Part shown: in pieces, positions 28,818 through 37,935 of the stretch | How the letters are laid out: every line of letters starts with the position of its first letter | How positions within the stretch are numbered: the first letter of the stretch is position 1 | Source of the DNA: Marinigracilibium pacificum | GTDB taxonomy: Bacteria; Bacteroidota; Bacteroidia; Cytophagales; Cyclobacteriaceae | NCBI RefSeq assembly: GCF_012926615.1 | Contig: NZ_JABBNU010000005.1 | Coordinates: forward strand, 310,001 to 374,000 | Direction of reading: 5' to 3' | Length of the DNA stretch: 64,000 nt | Position numbers and translations under genes: made by a program | Notes under the pieces: model-generated | Seen by the model: the letters and a program-made list of their open reading frames with translations, nothing else | Databases searched by the model: none | What the model was told of the DNA's origin: nothing

Positions 28818-30016
28818 TAGTGCAATTTAGCTAAAGCTACTTTCATTCGCTTAACTGCTTCCCTTAATTCTTCTTCCGAAGCAGCATAACTTAACCTGAT
28901 GGATGTTGGTAAACCAAATGCTTCACCCGCAACTGTTGATACATGAGCTTCCTCAAGGATATACATTGCAAGGTCTGAAGAGTTATTTATCGTCTTGTTA
29001 CCATCAGATTTTCCGAAATAATACGAAACATCCGGGAAAAAGTAAAATGCACCTTTAGGTATATTTGTTTTAAAGCCTGGAAGATCGTTTAAAAGTTCAT
29101 AAACAAAATCCCTTCTTCTTAAATATTCTGCTGCCATTTCCTTTGAAGGACCTAAATCTGTTGTCAAGGCTGTAAGTGCAGCGCGCTGGGCAATAGAACA
29201 GTTGGCACTGGTAAGCTGCCCCTGAATTTTATTACAAGCTTTAGCTATTTGAATTGGTGCTGATAAATATCCAACTCTCCATCCTGTCATTGCAAATCCT
29301 TTTGCAAATCCATTAACAGTAACAGTTCTGTCAACCATACCGTCAATTGAAGCAAGGCTAACATGCTTACCTGTATAGTTTATCAATTCATAAATTTCGT
29401 CAGCGATAGCAATAATATCCGGATGACCTTTAAGAACATCAGCCATTTCATTTAGCTCCTCTTCTGTAAATACCGATCCTGTAGGGTTACAAGGAGAAGA
29501 AAAGATTACTGCTTTAGTTTTTTCAGTTATAGCATCTTTAAGTTGTTGCGCAGATGCCTTATACTCGTTTTCAAGCTCTCCGGTAATGTAAACAGGAACG
29601 CCTCCTGCCAATTCAACCAAAGCCTCATATGAAACCCAGTAAGGAGCATAAATAATTACCTCGTCACCCGGATTAATGATTGCCTGAAAAAGATTTGCCA
29701 GAGATTGCTTCGCTCCATTAGAAACAACAATTTGTTCTGGATTTGATTCGATATTATTCTCGGTCTTAAGCTTATTGGCAATTGCTTCACGAAGATCAGC
29801 ATATCCGTTCACTGGTGGGTATCCAAAATACTTACCACTGTCGATAGCTTCTTTAGCGCCTTCCTGAATGTGCTTAGGAGTTTTAAAATCAGGTTCTCCA
29901 AGACTTAAACTGATAACATCAATTCCTTTAGCTTTGAATTCACGAGCTTTTGCAGCCATGGCCAGCGTTGCTGATTCTGCCATAGATGTTACCCTGTCTG
30001 CCAATTTTATAGCCAT
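28817..30016 (-). CDS. aspC: PLP-dependent aminotransferase, aspartate aminotransferase type
   Basis: The 399-residue fold-type I aminotransferase of subgroup I-gamma has SLGEPDFKTPKHI (about 37), SNGAKQSLANL (about 100), SPCNPTGSVFTEEEL (about 174), DEIYELINY and the PLP-lysine segment NGFAKGFAMTGWRVGYL (Lys near 239). The last arginine of the substrate site is in IRLSYAAS. It probably moves amino groups between aspartate and 2-oxoglutarate, though related enzymes accept other substrates. It heads the aspC-hldA-trkH unit. Confidence 0.88.
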   Translation of the reverse strand: MAIKLADRVTSMAESATLAMAAKAREFKAKGIDVISLSLGEPDFKTPKHIQEGAKEAIDSGKYFGYPPVNGYADLREAIANKLKTENNIESNPEQIVVSNGAKQSLANLFQAIINPGDEVIIYAPYWVSYEALVELAGGVPVYITGELENEYKASAQQLKDAITEKTKAVIFSSPCNPTGSVFTEEELNEMADVLKGHPDIIAIADEIYELINYTGKHVSLASIDGMVDRTVTVNGFAKGFAMTGWRVGYLSAPIQIAKACNKIQGQLTSANCSIAQRAALTALTTDLGPSKEMAAEYLRRRDFVYELLNDLPGFKTNIPKGAFYFFPDVSYYFGKSDGNKTINNSSDLAMYILEEAHVSTVAGEAFGLPTSIRLSYAASEEELREAVKRMKVALAKLH

Positions 30017-30046
30017 AATTATTTAGGTTTTTAATTAATAGTGTCC

Positions 30047-30054
30047 CAAAATTA
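30047..30054 (-). promoter_or_regulatory. -7 element of aspC
   Basis: TAATTTTG on the minus strand matches TAnnTTTG, 30 bases before the aspC start. A -33 TTG is not visible. Confidence 0.35.
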
Positions 30055-30157
30055 AAACCATGATTGATTCAGACCTAATACTTTGAAGATTTTTTAATAA
30101 GTCGCAACAATTATTTTGAAATTAATCAAGAAAACAAGGATTATTAGTAATCCCAGA

Positions 30158-30766
30158 TCAGGAATACTTAGTGCGGGTAACTATACTTCTGCCCAATGTA
30201 AGTTCATCAGCATATTCCAGTTCACCACCTAGCGGTACTCCCCTGGCAATAGTTGATACTTCAACTCCTCTTTCTGCCAATTTTTTATTTAAATAAAATG
30301 AAGTTGTATCCCCTTCCATTGTAGGGCTAAGAGCAAGGATAACTTCTTTAACCGGGTTTTCTTTATCATTGATACGGTCAAAAAGTTCGGCGATTCTCAA
30401 ATCATCCGGACCTATACCATTGACTGGTGAAATTAACCCGCCAAGGATGTGATAAACACCATTAAACTGAGCTGTATTTTCTATCGCAATAACATCTGGT
30501 ATATCTTCTACCAAACATAGAAGTGATTTATCTCTTTTAGCTGAGGCACAATATTTACACAGACTTTCTTCACTCACCATCCCACACTTTTCACAATAAC
30601 GTGTCTGTGTACGAAGCTTAACAATAGATTCGCTCAAATTTATTGATGCAGATTCTTCAGATCTCAGCAAGTGCATAACAAGTCTGAATGCTGTTTTCTT
30701 ACCAATTCCAGGAAGACGGGAAATTTCTGTTACAGCATTTTCTATAAGCTTTGATGGGTACTCCAT
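30158..30766 (-). CDS. recR: Recombination mediator protein RecR
   Basis: The 202-residue protein has the helix-hairpin-helix ISRLPGIGKKTAFRL at 13-27 and a C4 zinc finger (CEKCGMVSEESLCKYC, about 57-72). The Toprim domain begins LLCLVEDIPDVIAIE, with a Walker-type ILGGLISPVNGIGP loop and the C-terminal motif TTSFYLNK. It helps RecF/RecO load RecA at gaps. It lies 4 bases after clpS, an arrangement that suggests cotranscription but no functional link. Confidence 0.95.
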   Translation of the reverse strand: MEYPSKLIENAVTEISRLPGIGKKTAFRLVMHLLRSEESASINLSESIVKLRTQTRYCEKCGMVSEESLCKYCASAKRDKSLLCLVEDIPDVIAIENTAQFNGVYHILGGLISPVNGIGPDDLRIAELFDRINDKENPVKEVILALSPTMEGDTTSFYLNKKLAERGVEVSTIARGVPLGGELEYADELTLGRSIVTRTKYS

Positions 30767-30770
30767 ATGA

Positions 30771-31052
30771 CTAAACTATTTTGGCATCAATACCAGCTTC
30801 TCGTATCGAATTCCTCATAGGCTTAAGTTTCTCATATGTACCCGATTTAACACTGCACTTCCCCTTATAGTGAATGATATAAGTACATTGTTCAGCTTGA
30901 GTCGGGTTATGCTTACAAACTTTTATTAAGGTATTGATAACGTGCTCAAACGTATTAAAGTCATCATTATATACCATCAAATTCCGTTCAGACTGGTCAG
31001 TGACCACTTCCAGTACATCTTCGATCGTTTCTTCCTGATAGGAAAATCTCAT
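30771..31052 (-). CDS. clpS: ATP-dependent Clp protease adaptor ClpS
   Basis: From ATG 31052 (MRFSYQEETIED) the protein has 93 residues. LMVYNDDFNTFEHVINTL near residue 27 is the N-degron pocket, HNPTQAEQCTYIIHYKGKC follows, and the C-terminal KLKPMRNSIREAGIDAKI is typical. It delivers N-end-rule substrates to the ClpA or ClpC unfoldase. The upstream alternative start at 31088 adds basic residues not seen in the family. The recR gene follows after 4 bases. Confidence 0.92.
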   Translation of the reverse strand: MRFSYQEETIEDVLEVVTDQSERNLMVYNDDFNTFEHVINTLIKVCKHNPTQAEQCTYIIHYKGKCSVKSGTYEKLKPMRNSIREAGIDAKIV

Positions 31053-31133
31053 GGTTTTACAATTTTTAATTTTAAAGCGAAAATACAAATTATATAGTTT
31101 TTATCACTTTTATTTAACAGCTTTATATCATTT

Positions 31134-31141
31134 TAGTTTTG
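31134..31141 (+). promoter_or_regulatory. -7 element of the sodium:solute symporter gene
   Basis: TAGTTTTG matches TAnnTTTG, 19 bases before the ATG. No clear -33 TTG is present. Confidence 0.45.
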
Positions 31142-31160
31142 AAAAATTGAACATAAAATT

Positions 31161-32633
31161 ATGAATGCTACCTCGGTTGCCGTAATTATTCTCGGATATT
31201 TTTTAGTTCTGTTCGTTATTGCCCGATTTACAGGTAAAAAGGCAGACACCGACACTTTTTTCACTGCTGGAAGACAATCTCCCTGGTATGTAGTTGCCTT
31301 TGGTATGATCGGCGCTTCTCTTTCCGGAGTGACATTTATCTCGGTTCCCGGTTGGGTTGGAGCCAGCAAATTCACTTATATGTCTATGGTAATAGGATAT
31401 CTGGCAGGGTATTTGGCAATCGCATATATTCTTCTTCCGCTTTATTATCGACTAAACCTTGTTTCTATCTATACCTACCTGGAAAAAAGATTCGGTTTTT
31501 ACAGTTATAAAACCGGAGCCGGCTTCTTTCTGATTTCACGCATAATTGGCGCTTCATTCCGATTATTTCTTGTTGCCGGCGTGTTACAGCTAGCAGTATT
31601 TAACCATTGGGGAATACCTTTTGGAGTGACTGTTACGATTGCCATAGCATTGATTTGGGTATACACTTTGAAAGGTGGAATAAAAACTGTGGTTTGGACT
31701 GACACTCTTCAAACTATGTTTATGCTTTTAGCCGTGTCTATCACCATCATTATTATTGGAAATAAAATGGACTGGGGCTTTACTGAAATTGTAGGTAACG
31801 TAAAATCTTCAAGCTTTAACAAATGGTTTGAAATGGATGTTGATAAACCAAATTTCTGGTTAAAAAACTTCCTGGCAGGAGCTTTTATTACTTTAACTAT
31901 GACAGGTCTTGATCAGGATATGATGCAAAAAAACCTGACATGTCGCTCTTTAAAGGATGCACAAAAAAATATGCTTTGGTTTAGCGTCATCCTGGTGGTT
32001 GTAAACCTGGTTTTTCTGAGTCTTGGCGCATTGCTTTTTATGTATTCGGAGAAAAATGGCATTCCAATCCCAAAAGATACAGACAACTTATACCCTAATC
32101 TTGCTTTAAATAGCCTTGGACCTGCTGCAGGAATTTTATTCATGCTCGGTATCATTGCGGCTGCATATTCAAGTGCAGACTCTGCACTTACAGCCTTAAC
32201 AACCTCATTCTGCTACGATTTTCTAAATATTAAAAAATATCCTGAAGCAAAACGTAAAAAAATCAAACTGATTACTCACATTGGAATGTCTGTTACCCTG
32301 CTTATAGTTATTCTTATTTTCAATGAAATAAAAAGAGATAATGTTATTAAAGAATTATTTAATGCTGCAGGTTATACTTACGGTCCTCTTTTGGGACTTT
32401 TTGCCTATGGATTGTTTATTCGCAAGAAACTAAAATGGGAAATTATGGTGCCAGTTGTAGCAGTCATTTCTCCAATTGTAACTTATTTATTAGTATTAAA
32501 CTCAGAAGACTTATTTGGCGGGTATCAAATCGGATTTGAAAAGCTACTAATCAATGGTCTATTTACTATTGTAGGTTTACTCATTATAACAGACTGGAAT
32601 TCAAGAGACGAAGAACTGTCTGCTGTTGAATAA
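31161..32633 (+). CDS. Sodium:solute symporter family transporter
   Basis: The 490-residue protein has about 13 membrane helices of the LeuT-fold SSS family. Features include FFTAGRQSPWYVVAFGMIGASLSGVTFISVPGW in helices 1-2, GASFRLFLVAGVLQLAVF, and the signature around GIIAAAYSSADSALTALTTSFCYDF near 330-354, which carries the sodium-site serines. The substrate is not predictable; the family takes up sugars, amino acids, sialic acid or other organic solutes with Na+. It stands alone and is convergent with the alkyltransferase-like gene. Confidence 0.88.
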   Translation: MNATSVAVIILGYFLVLFVIARFTGKKADTDTFFTAGRQSPWYVVAFGMIGASLSGVTFISVPGWVGASKFTYMSMVIGYLAGYLAIAYILLPLYYRLNLVSIYTYLEKRFGFYSYKTGAGFFLISRIIGASFRLFLVAGVLQLAVFNHWGIPFGVTVTIAIALIWVYTLKGGIKTVVWTDTLQTMFMLLAVSITIIIIGNKMDWGFTEIVGNVKSSSFNKWFEMDVDKPNFWLKNFLAGAFITLTMTGLDQDMMQKNLTCRSLKDAQKNMLWFSVILVVVNLVFLSLGALLFMYSEKNGIPIPKDTDNLYPNLALNSLGPAAGILFMLGIIAAAYSSADSALTALTTSFCYDFLNIKKYPEAKRKKIKLITHIGMSVTLLIVILIFNEIKRDNVIKELFNAAGYTYGPLLGLFAYGLFIRKKLKWEIMVPVVAVISPIVTYLLVLNSEDLFGGYQIGFEKLLINGLFTIVGLLIITDWNSRDEELSAVE

Positions 32634-32639
32634 TTAGAA

Positions 32640-32966
32640 TCAAAGTAATTCTTTTGATGGGTCCCAGAAGATCTCCTGGAAGTTGATGATTTTATCATTT
32701 TTCACCTCTACACCCTCTTGCTTCAAACGCTCTTCCATGGCTGTAGGAGTTTCAAAATGATGTTTTCCGGTAAGCATGCCATTTCTGTTTACTACTCGAT
32801 GAGCAGGTACCTGTGGATCACCATGTGCGCTGTTCATGGCCCAGCCAACCATTCTTGCAGATGATTTTGCTCCCAGATATAAAGCAATAGCCCCATAGGA
32901 TGTTACTCTCCCATGGGGCACTAATTTCACTACTTCATATACATCATTAAAGAATGATTCTTTCAA
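32640..32966 (-). CDS. Alkyltransferase-like (MGMT-family) protein without the reactive cysteine
   Basis: The 108-residue protein is the DNA-binding domain of O6-alkylguanine transferases: VPHGRVTSYGAIALYLG recognition helix region, an Arg finger in ARMVGWAMN (Arg38) and the active-site motif. That motif reads VPAHRVV, with Ala55 in place of the alkyl-accepting Cys of PCHRV. It should bind alkylated guanine without repairing it and flag lesions for nucleotide excision repair, as known for ATL proteins. The porin-like gene ends 9 bases upstream. Confidence 0.88.
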   Translation of the reverse strand: MKESFFNDVYEVVKLVPHGRVTSYGAIALYLGAKSSARMVGWAMNSAHGDPQVPAHRVVNRNGMLTGKHHFETPTAMEERLKQEGVEVKNDKIINFQEIFWDPSKELL

Positions 32967-32975
32967 GGAGATTAA

Positions 32976-33794
32976 TTATCTAGTGAAAAACCTTGTTCCG
33001 CCAAACACATAGTTTACTCCAAGCTGCATTCCAACAAGCAATGATGACCTTCTTCCGTATAGCTCATCATACTTTTGCTCTTGCATGTATTGAATAAAAT
33101 CTTCATTTCTAAAATCAGAGATTGCATAATTCATTCTAACCTGCGCACTTAAGAATAAATTTCTGGTAATATCAATATCAAAACCAAAACTTGCTGCAAT
33201 CTGAAATTCTGCTTCTTTAAATTCTCTCACAACCTCTTCCTGAGTTGTAAACAATACAATCTCACCTTCCGTTGCCGGTAAATTATAATAATCCTGACCA
33301 TCAACTGGTTCTGCTCCTTCAGGAGGAGTTACTCCTTCAGGGATATAATACTGAGAGGCATCATATTTTATCTTTTCACTACCTTTTGTTAAAAACGAAA
33401 GTTGTGGACCGATCATAAAATTAAATCTTGCACGATCTGCCGAGCCACTCATGAATTTCATCAACAAAGGTAAATGAAGGTAATTTGCTTCAAAATCGCG
33501 ATACCCCTGAACTTGCTCATAGATATCAACTACCTGATAATAAGCACCTTGAATGGAGTAAATCGATTCTAGCTGCAAACCAAAATTATCAGTAAGATCA
33601 GCACCGAATGAAAGACCGATGGGTGCAAATTTCACATCATTTGTTTGTACGTATCTTGGATCTGACTTAATCCCTTCATCAAGAACAAAAGTCATCTGAC
33701 CAGTAGTAGTAGCACCAAGATGAACTTTTACTTGAGAAAATCCTGAAACACTAAAAAATAGGAACAGTCCTAAAAAATATGCTGTCTTTTTCAT
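32976..33794 (-). CDS. Outer membrane beta-barrel protein (PorT-like)
   Basis: The 272-residue protein has a signal peptide (MKKTAYFLGLFLFFSVSGFS). Alternating hydrophobic strands follow, such as PIGLSFGADLTDNFGLQLESIYSIQGAYY and FQIAASFGFDIDITRNLFLSAQVRMNYAISDF, with aromatic girdle residues and a C-terminal LLVGMQLGVNYVFGG strand. This is the pattern of small outer-membrane barrels. An acidic insertion (GVTPPEGAEPVDGQDYY) is probably a surface loop. The specific role is unknown. Confidence 0.75.
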   Translation of the reverse strand: MKKTAYFLGLFLFFSVSGFSQVKVHLGATTTGQMTFVLDEGIKSDPRYVQTNDVKFAPIGLSFGADLTDNFGLQLESIYSIQGAYYQVVDIYEQVQGYRDFEANYLHLPLLMKFMSGSADRARFNFMIGPQLSFLTKGSEKIKYDASQYYIPEGVTPPEGAEPVDGQDYYNLPATEGEIVLFTTQEEVVREFKEAEFQIAASFGFDIDITRNLFLSAQVRMNYAISDFRNEDFIQYMQEQKYDELYGRRSSLLVGMQLGVNYVFGGTRFFTR

Positions 33795-33973
33795 ACCAAT
33801 TGAATGTTAGCCTCTTACAAGGATTCTTTATTATATAATATCAGTAACATTAAAAAAGTAACCCCAATGTAATAGAAAATTAAAAAGTGTTATATTTCCC
33901 TATTGAGATATTTTTTTCAGGCGCAAATTAAAATAAAACTCTAAATTGCCACTCATTTTTTAATACCATAACA

Positions 33974-34549
33974 ATGAGAATCTTACTTGCACTACTTCTA
34001 TTTATCCTTCCTGTAGTTTCATTTGCACAGGTTCGAAAAGCATCTATTGTTGGAGATGAGCTTTACAGCATCAAAACTAAAAACAGCCAGTCGTTTTTGT
34101 ATTTACATCAGAATGATTCTACGAAAAATTTTGACCATGCCAAATACAAGATTGACAACCATGAAAAAATCAGCTTGAACTTAAGCATGGAAATTTCAAC
34201 ATTTGATGAAATGTGGAAATCAGCTATAGATGGAAAAGAACTTGAAATAAAGACTATTCAGGTTGAGAAGCCGGAAAAATTTGATGATGTATTAAAAACA
34301 TTAGCAGAATATTACCTTTCTCTGGAAGAAAAGCCATTTTTGGACGATTATGATGCTATTGGAAAAATGATTCATCAATCAAAAGCATACCTTCCGATTT
34401 ATGAATATCTCCATTCAAAAGGACTTGAAGTCACAGGCATTAAGGTTGAACGAGTTGGAATTGCTAAAGCAGCTTCGCTTAACAACCTGGGTATCAAAGG
34501 CAACCCTATTGTACCAGTGCCATATTTAATTTATCTTCAGGTAAATTAA
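33974..34549 (+). CDS. Secreted hypothetical protein
   Basis: The 191-residue protein has a signal peptide (MRILLALLLFILPVVSFAQ). No domain is recognised. The mature part is mixed alpha/beta and hydrophilic, with no cysteine. It ends 11 bases before an S9 peptidase lipoprotein gene and is likely cotranscribed with it. It is divergent from the beta-barrel gene. Confidence 0.6.
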   Translation: MRILLALLLFILPVVSFAQVRKASIVGDELYSIKTKNSQSFLYLHQNDSTKNFDHAKYKIDNHEKISLNLSMEISTFDEMWKSAIDGKELEIKTIQVEKPEKFDDVLKTLAEYYLSLEEKPFLDDYDAIGKMIHQSKAYLPIYEYLHSKGLEVTGIKVERVGIAKAASLNNLGIKGNPIVPVPYLIYLQVN

Positions 34550-34560
34550 AACGATCAACT

Positions 34561-36699
34561 ATGAAACCATTACCTACAAAAGCTAGTTTTAGTTTGGTAA
34601 AACTAGTTTGCTTTTTACTATTGGCAACTAATTGCACAAACCAGGAAAAAAGTGAAAGTGATATGAGTGCTCCAATTGCAGAAAGAAAAGATACTACACT
34701 AACTATCCACGGGCATAATAGAGTTGACCCTTATTATTGGTTGAGAGATAGAGAAAACCCTAAAGTTATATCCTATCTCGAATCAGAAAATAATTATACC
34801 AACAAACTATTAAAACATACATCAGATCTTCAAAACGAACTATTTGAAGAAATGAAAGGTCGGATCAAAGAGAAAGATCAGTCTGCTCCGACAAAAAGTA
34901 ATGGTTATTGGTATTATAGCCGTTATGAAGAAGGAAAAGAATATCCTATTTATTGCAGAAAAAAAGAAACTCTTGAAGCAGAAGAGGAAATCATTCTTGA
35001 TGCTAATAAAATGGCTGAAGGACATGATTATTTTAATGCGGCAGGACTTGAAGTTAGCCCAGACAATAAGCTACTGGCCTTTGGTGTTGACACTGTAAGT
35101 CGAAGACAATATTCACTTCATATAAAAAATCTTGAAACAGGCGAAATTCTACCTGTAAGTGTTACCAATACAGCACCAGGATATGCCTGGGCAGATGATA
35201 ATGAAACTCTGTTTTATACTTCACAAAACACAGAGACCTTACTAACTGAGAAAATCTACAGACATAATATTCATGAACAAAATGATATTTTAGTTTATGA
35301 AGAAAAGGATACCTCATTCTACATTGGAGTTTATCGTGAAAAGACTGGTAAGTACATTATAATCTGGAATAGTAGCACAACGACAAATGACTTTCACCTT
35401 TTGGAATCAAAAAATCCTAAAGGAGATTTCATTCAGTTTACAGAAAGACGTCCGGGACATGAATACAATATTACCCCTGACAACGGCAAGTTTTGGATAT
35501 TATCAAATGATAATGCTATCAATTTCAAGTTGATGTCATCCGAAAAGCCTGGAACAACAATCTCTGAATGGAAAACCGAGCTTGAGCATAGAGATGATGT
35601 ACTATTAGAAAATCTTGAAGTTTTTAGTAAGCATATAGTTTTAGAGGAGCGATCTGGTGGATTATCTCACATACTAGTAAAGAATAAAACAAGTAAAGAG
35701 ATCCATGAAATATCGTTTGATGAGAACGCCTATATAGCCGGCATTGATCGCAATGATGTTTATGAAACTAACATCCTAAGGTTCTATTACGGATCTTTAA
35801 CTACTCCTTTTTCAAGATTTGATTATAATATGGATGATAAATCCAGAACACTCATAAAACAACAAGAGGTTTTAGGAGGGTATAAAAAGGATGACTATAA
35901 AACAGAAAGGATTTTTGTGAAGTCCAGAGATGGAGTAGAAATTCCGGTATCCCTTGTTTACAAAAAGGGCTTCGAAAAAAATGGCAATAATCCACTTCTT
36001 CTTTATGGCTATGGTAGTTATGGCAATACAATAGACCCATATTTTAGTATTGCAAGATTAAGTCTGCTCGACAGAGGCTTTTGCTTTGCAATAGCTCATG
36101 TAAGAGGGAGTCAGATTAATGGTCGTGAATGGTATGAGAACGGAAAAATGTTTAACAAGCAAAATACGTTCAATGATTTTATTGATGTTGCCAAAGGATT
36201 AATAGACCTAAAGTACACCAGCAGGGAACACCTTTATGCTATGGGAGGCAGCGCTGGAGGTCTTCTGATGGGAGTAGTAATAAATCAAGCACCAGATTTA
36301 TTTAATGGAGTTGTGGCATCGGTACCTTTTGTAGATGTAGTTACAACAATGTTAGACGAAAGCATTCCTTTGACTACAAATGAGTTTGATGAATGGGGTA
36401 ATCCAAAAAATAAAGATTCGTATGAATACATGTTGTCTTATTCCCCTTATGATCAAATAGAAAAACAAGATTACCCAAATCTGCTAGTTACTACTGGTTT
36501 ACACGATAGTCAGGTTCAATATTGGGAACCTGCCAAATGGGTTGCCAAATTACGAACCATGAAAACGGATAATAATCTTTTATTGTTAAAAACAAATATG
36601 GAAGCCGGTCATGGAGGGGCTTCTGGCCGCTTTGAAAGCTTAAAGGAAACCGCTTTCGAATATGCATTCCTTCTAGATCTGGAAAATAAAAACATATAA
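34561..36699 (+). CDS. Prolyl oligopeptidase family (S9A) peptidase, probable lipoprotein
   Basis: The 712-residue protein resembles oligopeptidase B. A lipobox-like LLLATNC precedes Cys25, so it is probably anchored in the envelope. An N-terminal seven-bladed propeller (about 60-430) guards an alpha/beta hydrolase domain. The catalytic Ser is in MGGSAGGLLMG (about 563), the Asp is in TGLHDSQVQYWEP (about 646), and the His is in EAGHGGASGRF (about 682). It cleaves short peptides, perhaps after basic residues or proline. A strong terminator follows. Confidence 0.9.
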   Translation: MKPLPTKASFSLVKLVCFLLLATNCTNQEKSESDMSAPIAERKDTTLTIHGHNRVDPYYWLRDRENPKVISYLESENNYTNKLLKHTSDLQNELFEEMKGRIKEKDQSAPTKSNGYWYYSRYEEGKEYPIYCRKKETLEAEEEIILDANKMAEGHDYFNAAGLEVSPDNKLLAFGVDTVSRRQYSLHIKNLETGEILPVSVTNTAPGYAWADDNETLFYTSQNTETLLTEKIYRHNIHEQNDILVYEEKDTSFYIGVYREKTGKYIIIWNSSTTTNDFHLLESKNPKGDFIQFTERRPGHEYNITPDNGKFWILSNDNAINFKLMSSEKPGTTISEWKTELEHRDDVLLENLEVFSKHIVLEERSGGLSHILVKNKTSKEIHEISFDENAYIAGIDRNDVYETNILRFYYGSLTTPFSRFDYNMDDKSRTLIKQQEVLGGYKKDDYKTERIFVKSRDGVEIPVSLVYKKGFEKNGNNPLLLYGYGSYGNTIDPYFSIARLSLLDRGFCFAIAHVRGSQINGREWYENGKMFNKQNTFNDFIDVAKGLIDLKYTSREHLYAMGGSAGGLLMGVVINQAPDLFNGVVASVPFVDVVTTMLDESIPLTTNEFDEWGNPKNKDSYEYMLSYSPYDQIEKQDYPNLLVTTGLHDSQVQYWEPAKWVAKLRTMKTDNNLLLLKTNMEAGHGGASGRFESLKETAFEYAFLLDLENKNI

Positions 36700-36706
36700 A
36701 AATAAA

Positions 36707-36736
36707 AAGGCAGTCGAAATGACTGCCTTATTTTTT
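36707..36736 (+). terminator. Terminator after the S9 peptidase
   Basis: AAGGCAGTC and GACTGCCTT form a perfect 9-bp stem with a 5-base loop, followed by ATTTTTT. It lies 7 bases after the stop. Confidence 0.92.
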
Positions 36737-37088
36737 CTGTCTCGGGGATGTTTTTATTAACGTAATTCTACTCACCTTGTTTTTAATTTAATCAAAATAA
36801 TTTACTTCCTCTTTATAATCGTTTAAGAAAACCAAACCAGTTGACATGTTTTGACATGTAATACATGTTCATTATTTTACTTTTCGACACAAAATCCTCT
36901 AAATTCACAATTCATAGCCTCAAAATATCATCAACACCTAAATCACACTCTAATAAATATAAATGAGCTTATCTCAATATTAATTGAATTATAAATAAAA
37001 AAATAGTGCTATATTTTGAAGGTTTAATTATATGTAATATATTACACGAAAATTAACAAAAACCAATTTATACACCATTACACCATTA
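36737..37088. other. Gene-free AT-rich stretch
   Basis: No supported open frame exists in either direction. It holds three ACATG repeats near 36845-36868 and a perfect 14-bp palindrome, TGTAATATATTACA, at 37033-37046, which could be an operator. Nothing else is evident. Confidence 0.5.
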
Positions 37089-37199
37089 AATTCCAACGAA
37101 TATTTGATAGTTGGAATTCAACACCAAAAAGACTTGTTAATTACGAAAGACTAATCTATCAATCGTAAAAGCGGATATACAAAAATCCGCTTTTTTTTT
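37089..37199 (+). ncRNA. Candidate structured RNA ending in a terminator
   Basis: Two elements lie in sequence on the plus strand. The first is a perfect 9-bp hairpin, AATTCCAAC/GTTGGAATT (37089-37097, 37110-37118), whose loop contains TTGATA. Then TATCAA at 37157-37162 can pair with that loop as a pseudoknot, just before the terminator at 37167-37199. No plus-strand gene lies between this and the terminator at 36707, and the next gene is on the minus strand, so the terminator needs another transcript. The 5' end is unknown, as no good promoter was found. Confidence 0.35.
37167..37199 (+). terminator. Strong plus-strand terminator with no gene upstream
   Basis: AAAAGCGGAT and ATCCGCTTTT form a 10-bp stem with an 8-base loop. 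Nine T residues follow from 37191 to 37199, and the last two overlap the end of the convergent minus-strand gene. On the minus strand it is followed by only TTTT, so it is best for plus-strand transcripts. Confidence 0.8.
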
Positions 37200-37665
37200 A
37201 TGATATTTTCAATATTTCTAATTGAGCATCTAACATTGAAGGAACAAACTTGTAATTCATTATTGGAAACTTTTTACAAATAGCTTCCAGCGAAATATAC
37301 CCAAACAAATCAGTAGGCCTGATAATTACTACAAGATTCAAATTATGTTTTAAAGCTTCAGGCAGCCAATAGTCATCCATATATTCCATTGATTCTTTTG
37401 GCATAGCTTTCAGACTACCTGAGTTAATTATGATATTATAATTTCCTGATTTCACTTTGATCAAAGCCCACTCCATGACTCTTCTAAATTCATCAGGATC
37501 AATCACTCCTTGAATGCTTATCATTATATAATAGACGTCACCTACCTCTTCAATTTTACCAAAACATCCTTCGGAAATGAAAACTTTCTCATTTTCTGCA
37601 TCCTTTGGGTCTTGATTAAATAAAGACAGTATTTTATCACCTATTAATTTGATAAAATCAATCAT
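37198..37665 (-). CDS. Hypothetical protein of STAS/SpoIIAA-like pattern
   Basis: The 155-residue protein has no signal peptide. From about residue 37 it alternates strands and helices (GDVYYIMISIQGVIDPDEFRRVMEWALIKV, YNIIINSGSLKAM, LNLVVIIRPTD), which recalls STAS-like proteins found in many Bacteroidota as stand-alone genes. The assignment is by pattern and memory only, and the function is unknown. It stands alone between the structured-RNA candidate and the LipL32-like gene. Confidence 0.6.
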   Translation of the reverse strand: MIDFIKLIGDKILSLFNQDPKDAENEKVFISEGCFGKIEEVGDVYYIMISIQGVIDPDEFRRVMEWALIKVKSGNYNIIINSGSLKAMPKESMEYMDDYWLPEALKHNLNLVVIIRPTDLFGYISLEAICKKFPIMNYKFVPSMLDAQLEILKIS

Positions 37666-37935
37666 CTAACATCATAATAATTTGCACTTATTCACTTTAT
37701 TCATAAAATCAAGTCATTAGAACATGACTGATCTATTCCTCAGAAGATTGGTTATTTCCTCTGTTTCTTAAGTTATTTAATCGATTGATAATATCCTAAA
37801 TTTTTCTTTCCAATATTATCACTAGCAAACTGAATAAAGTAAATTTTCTAAAATAACTTAACGCTTAGAATAAGGTTTGAATAATTAGAAATAAATAATC
37901 AGAATTGCCTGTCAGGGATTACTAGGAATTAGAAA
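37666..37935. other. Gene-free stretch upstream of the STAS-like gene
   Basis: This AT-rich DNA has no supported gene. It includes a 13-base direct repeat, AATTAGAAATAAA, at 37883-37895 and again at 37928-37940, next to the LipL32-like terminator. I see no clear promoter. Confidence 0.4.
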
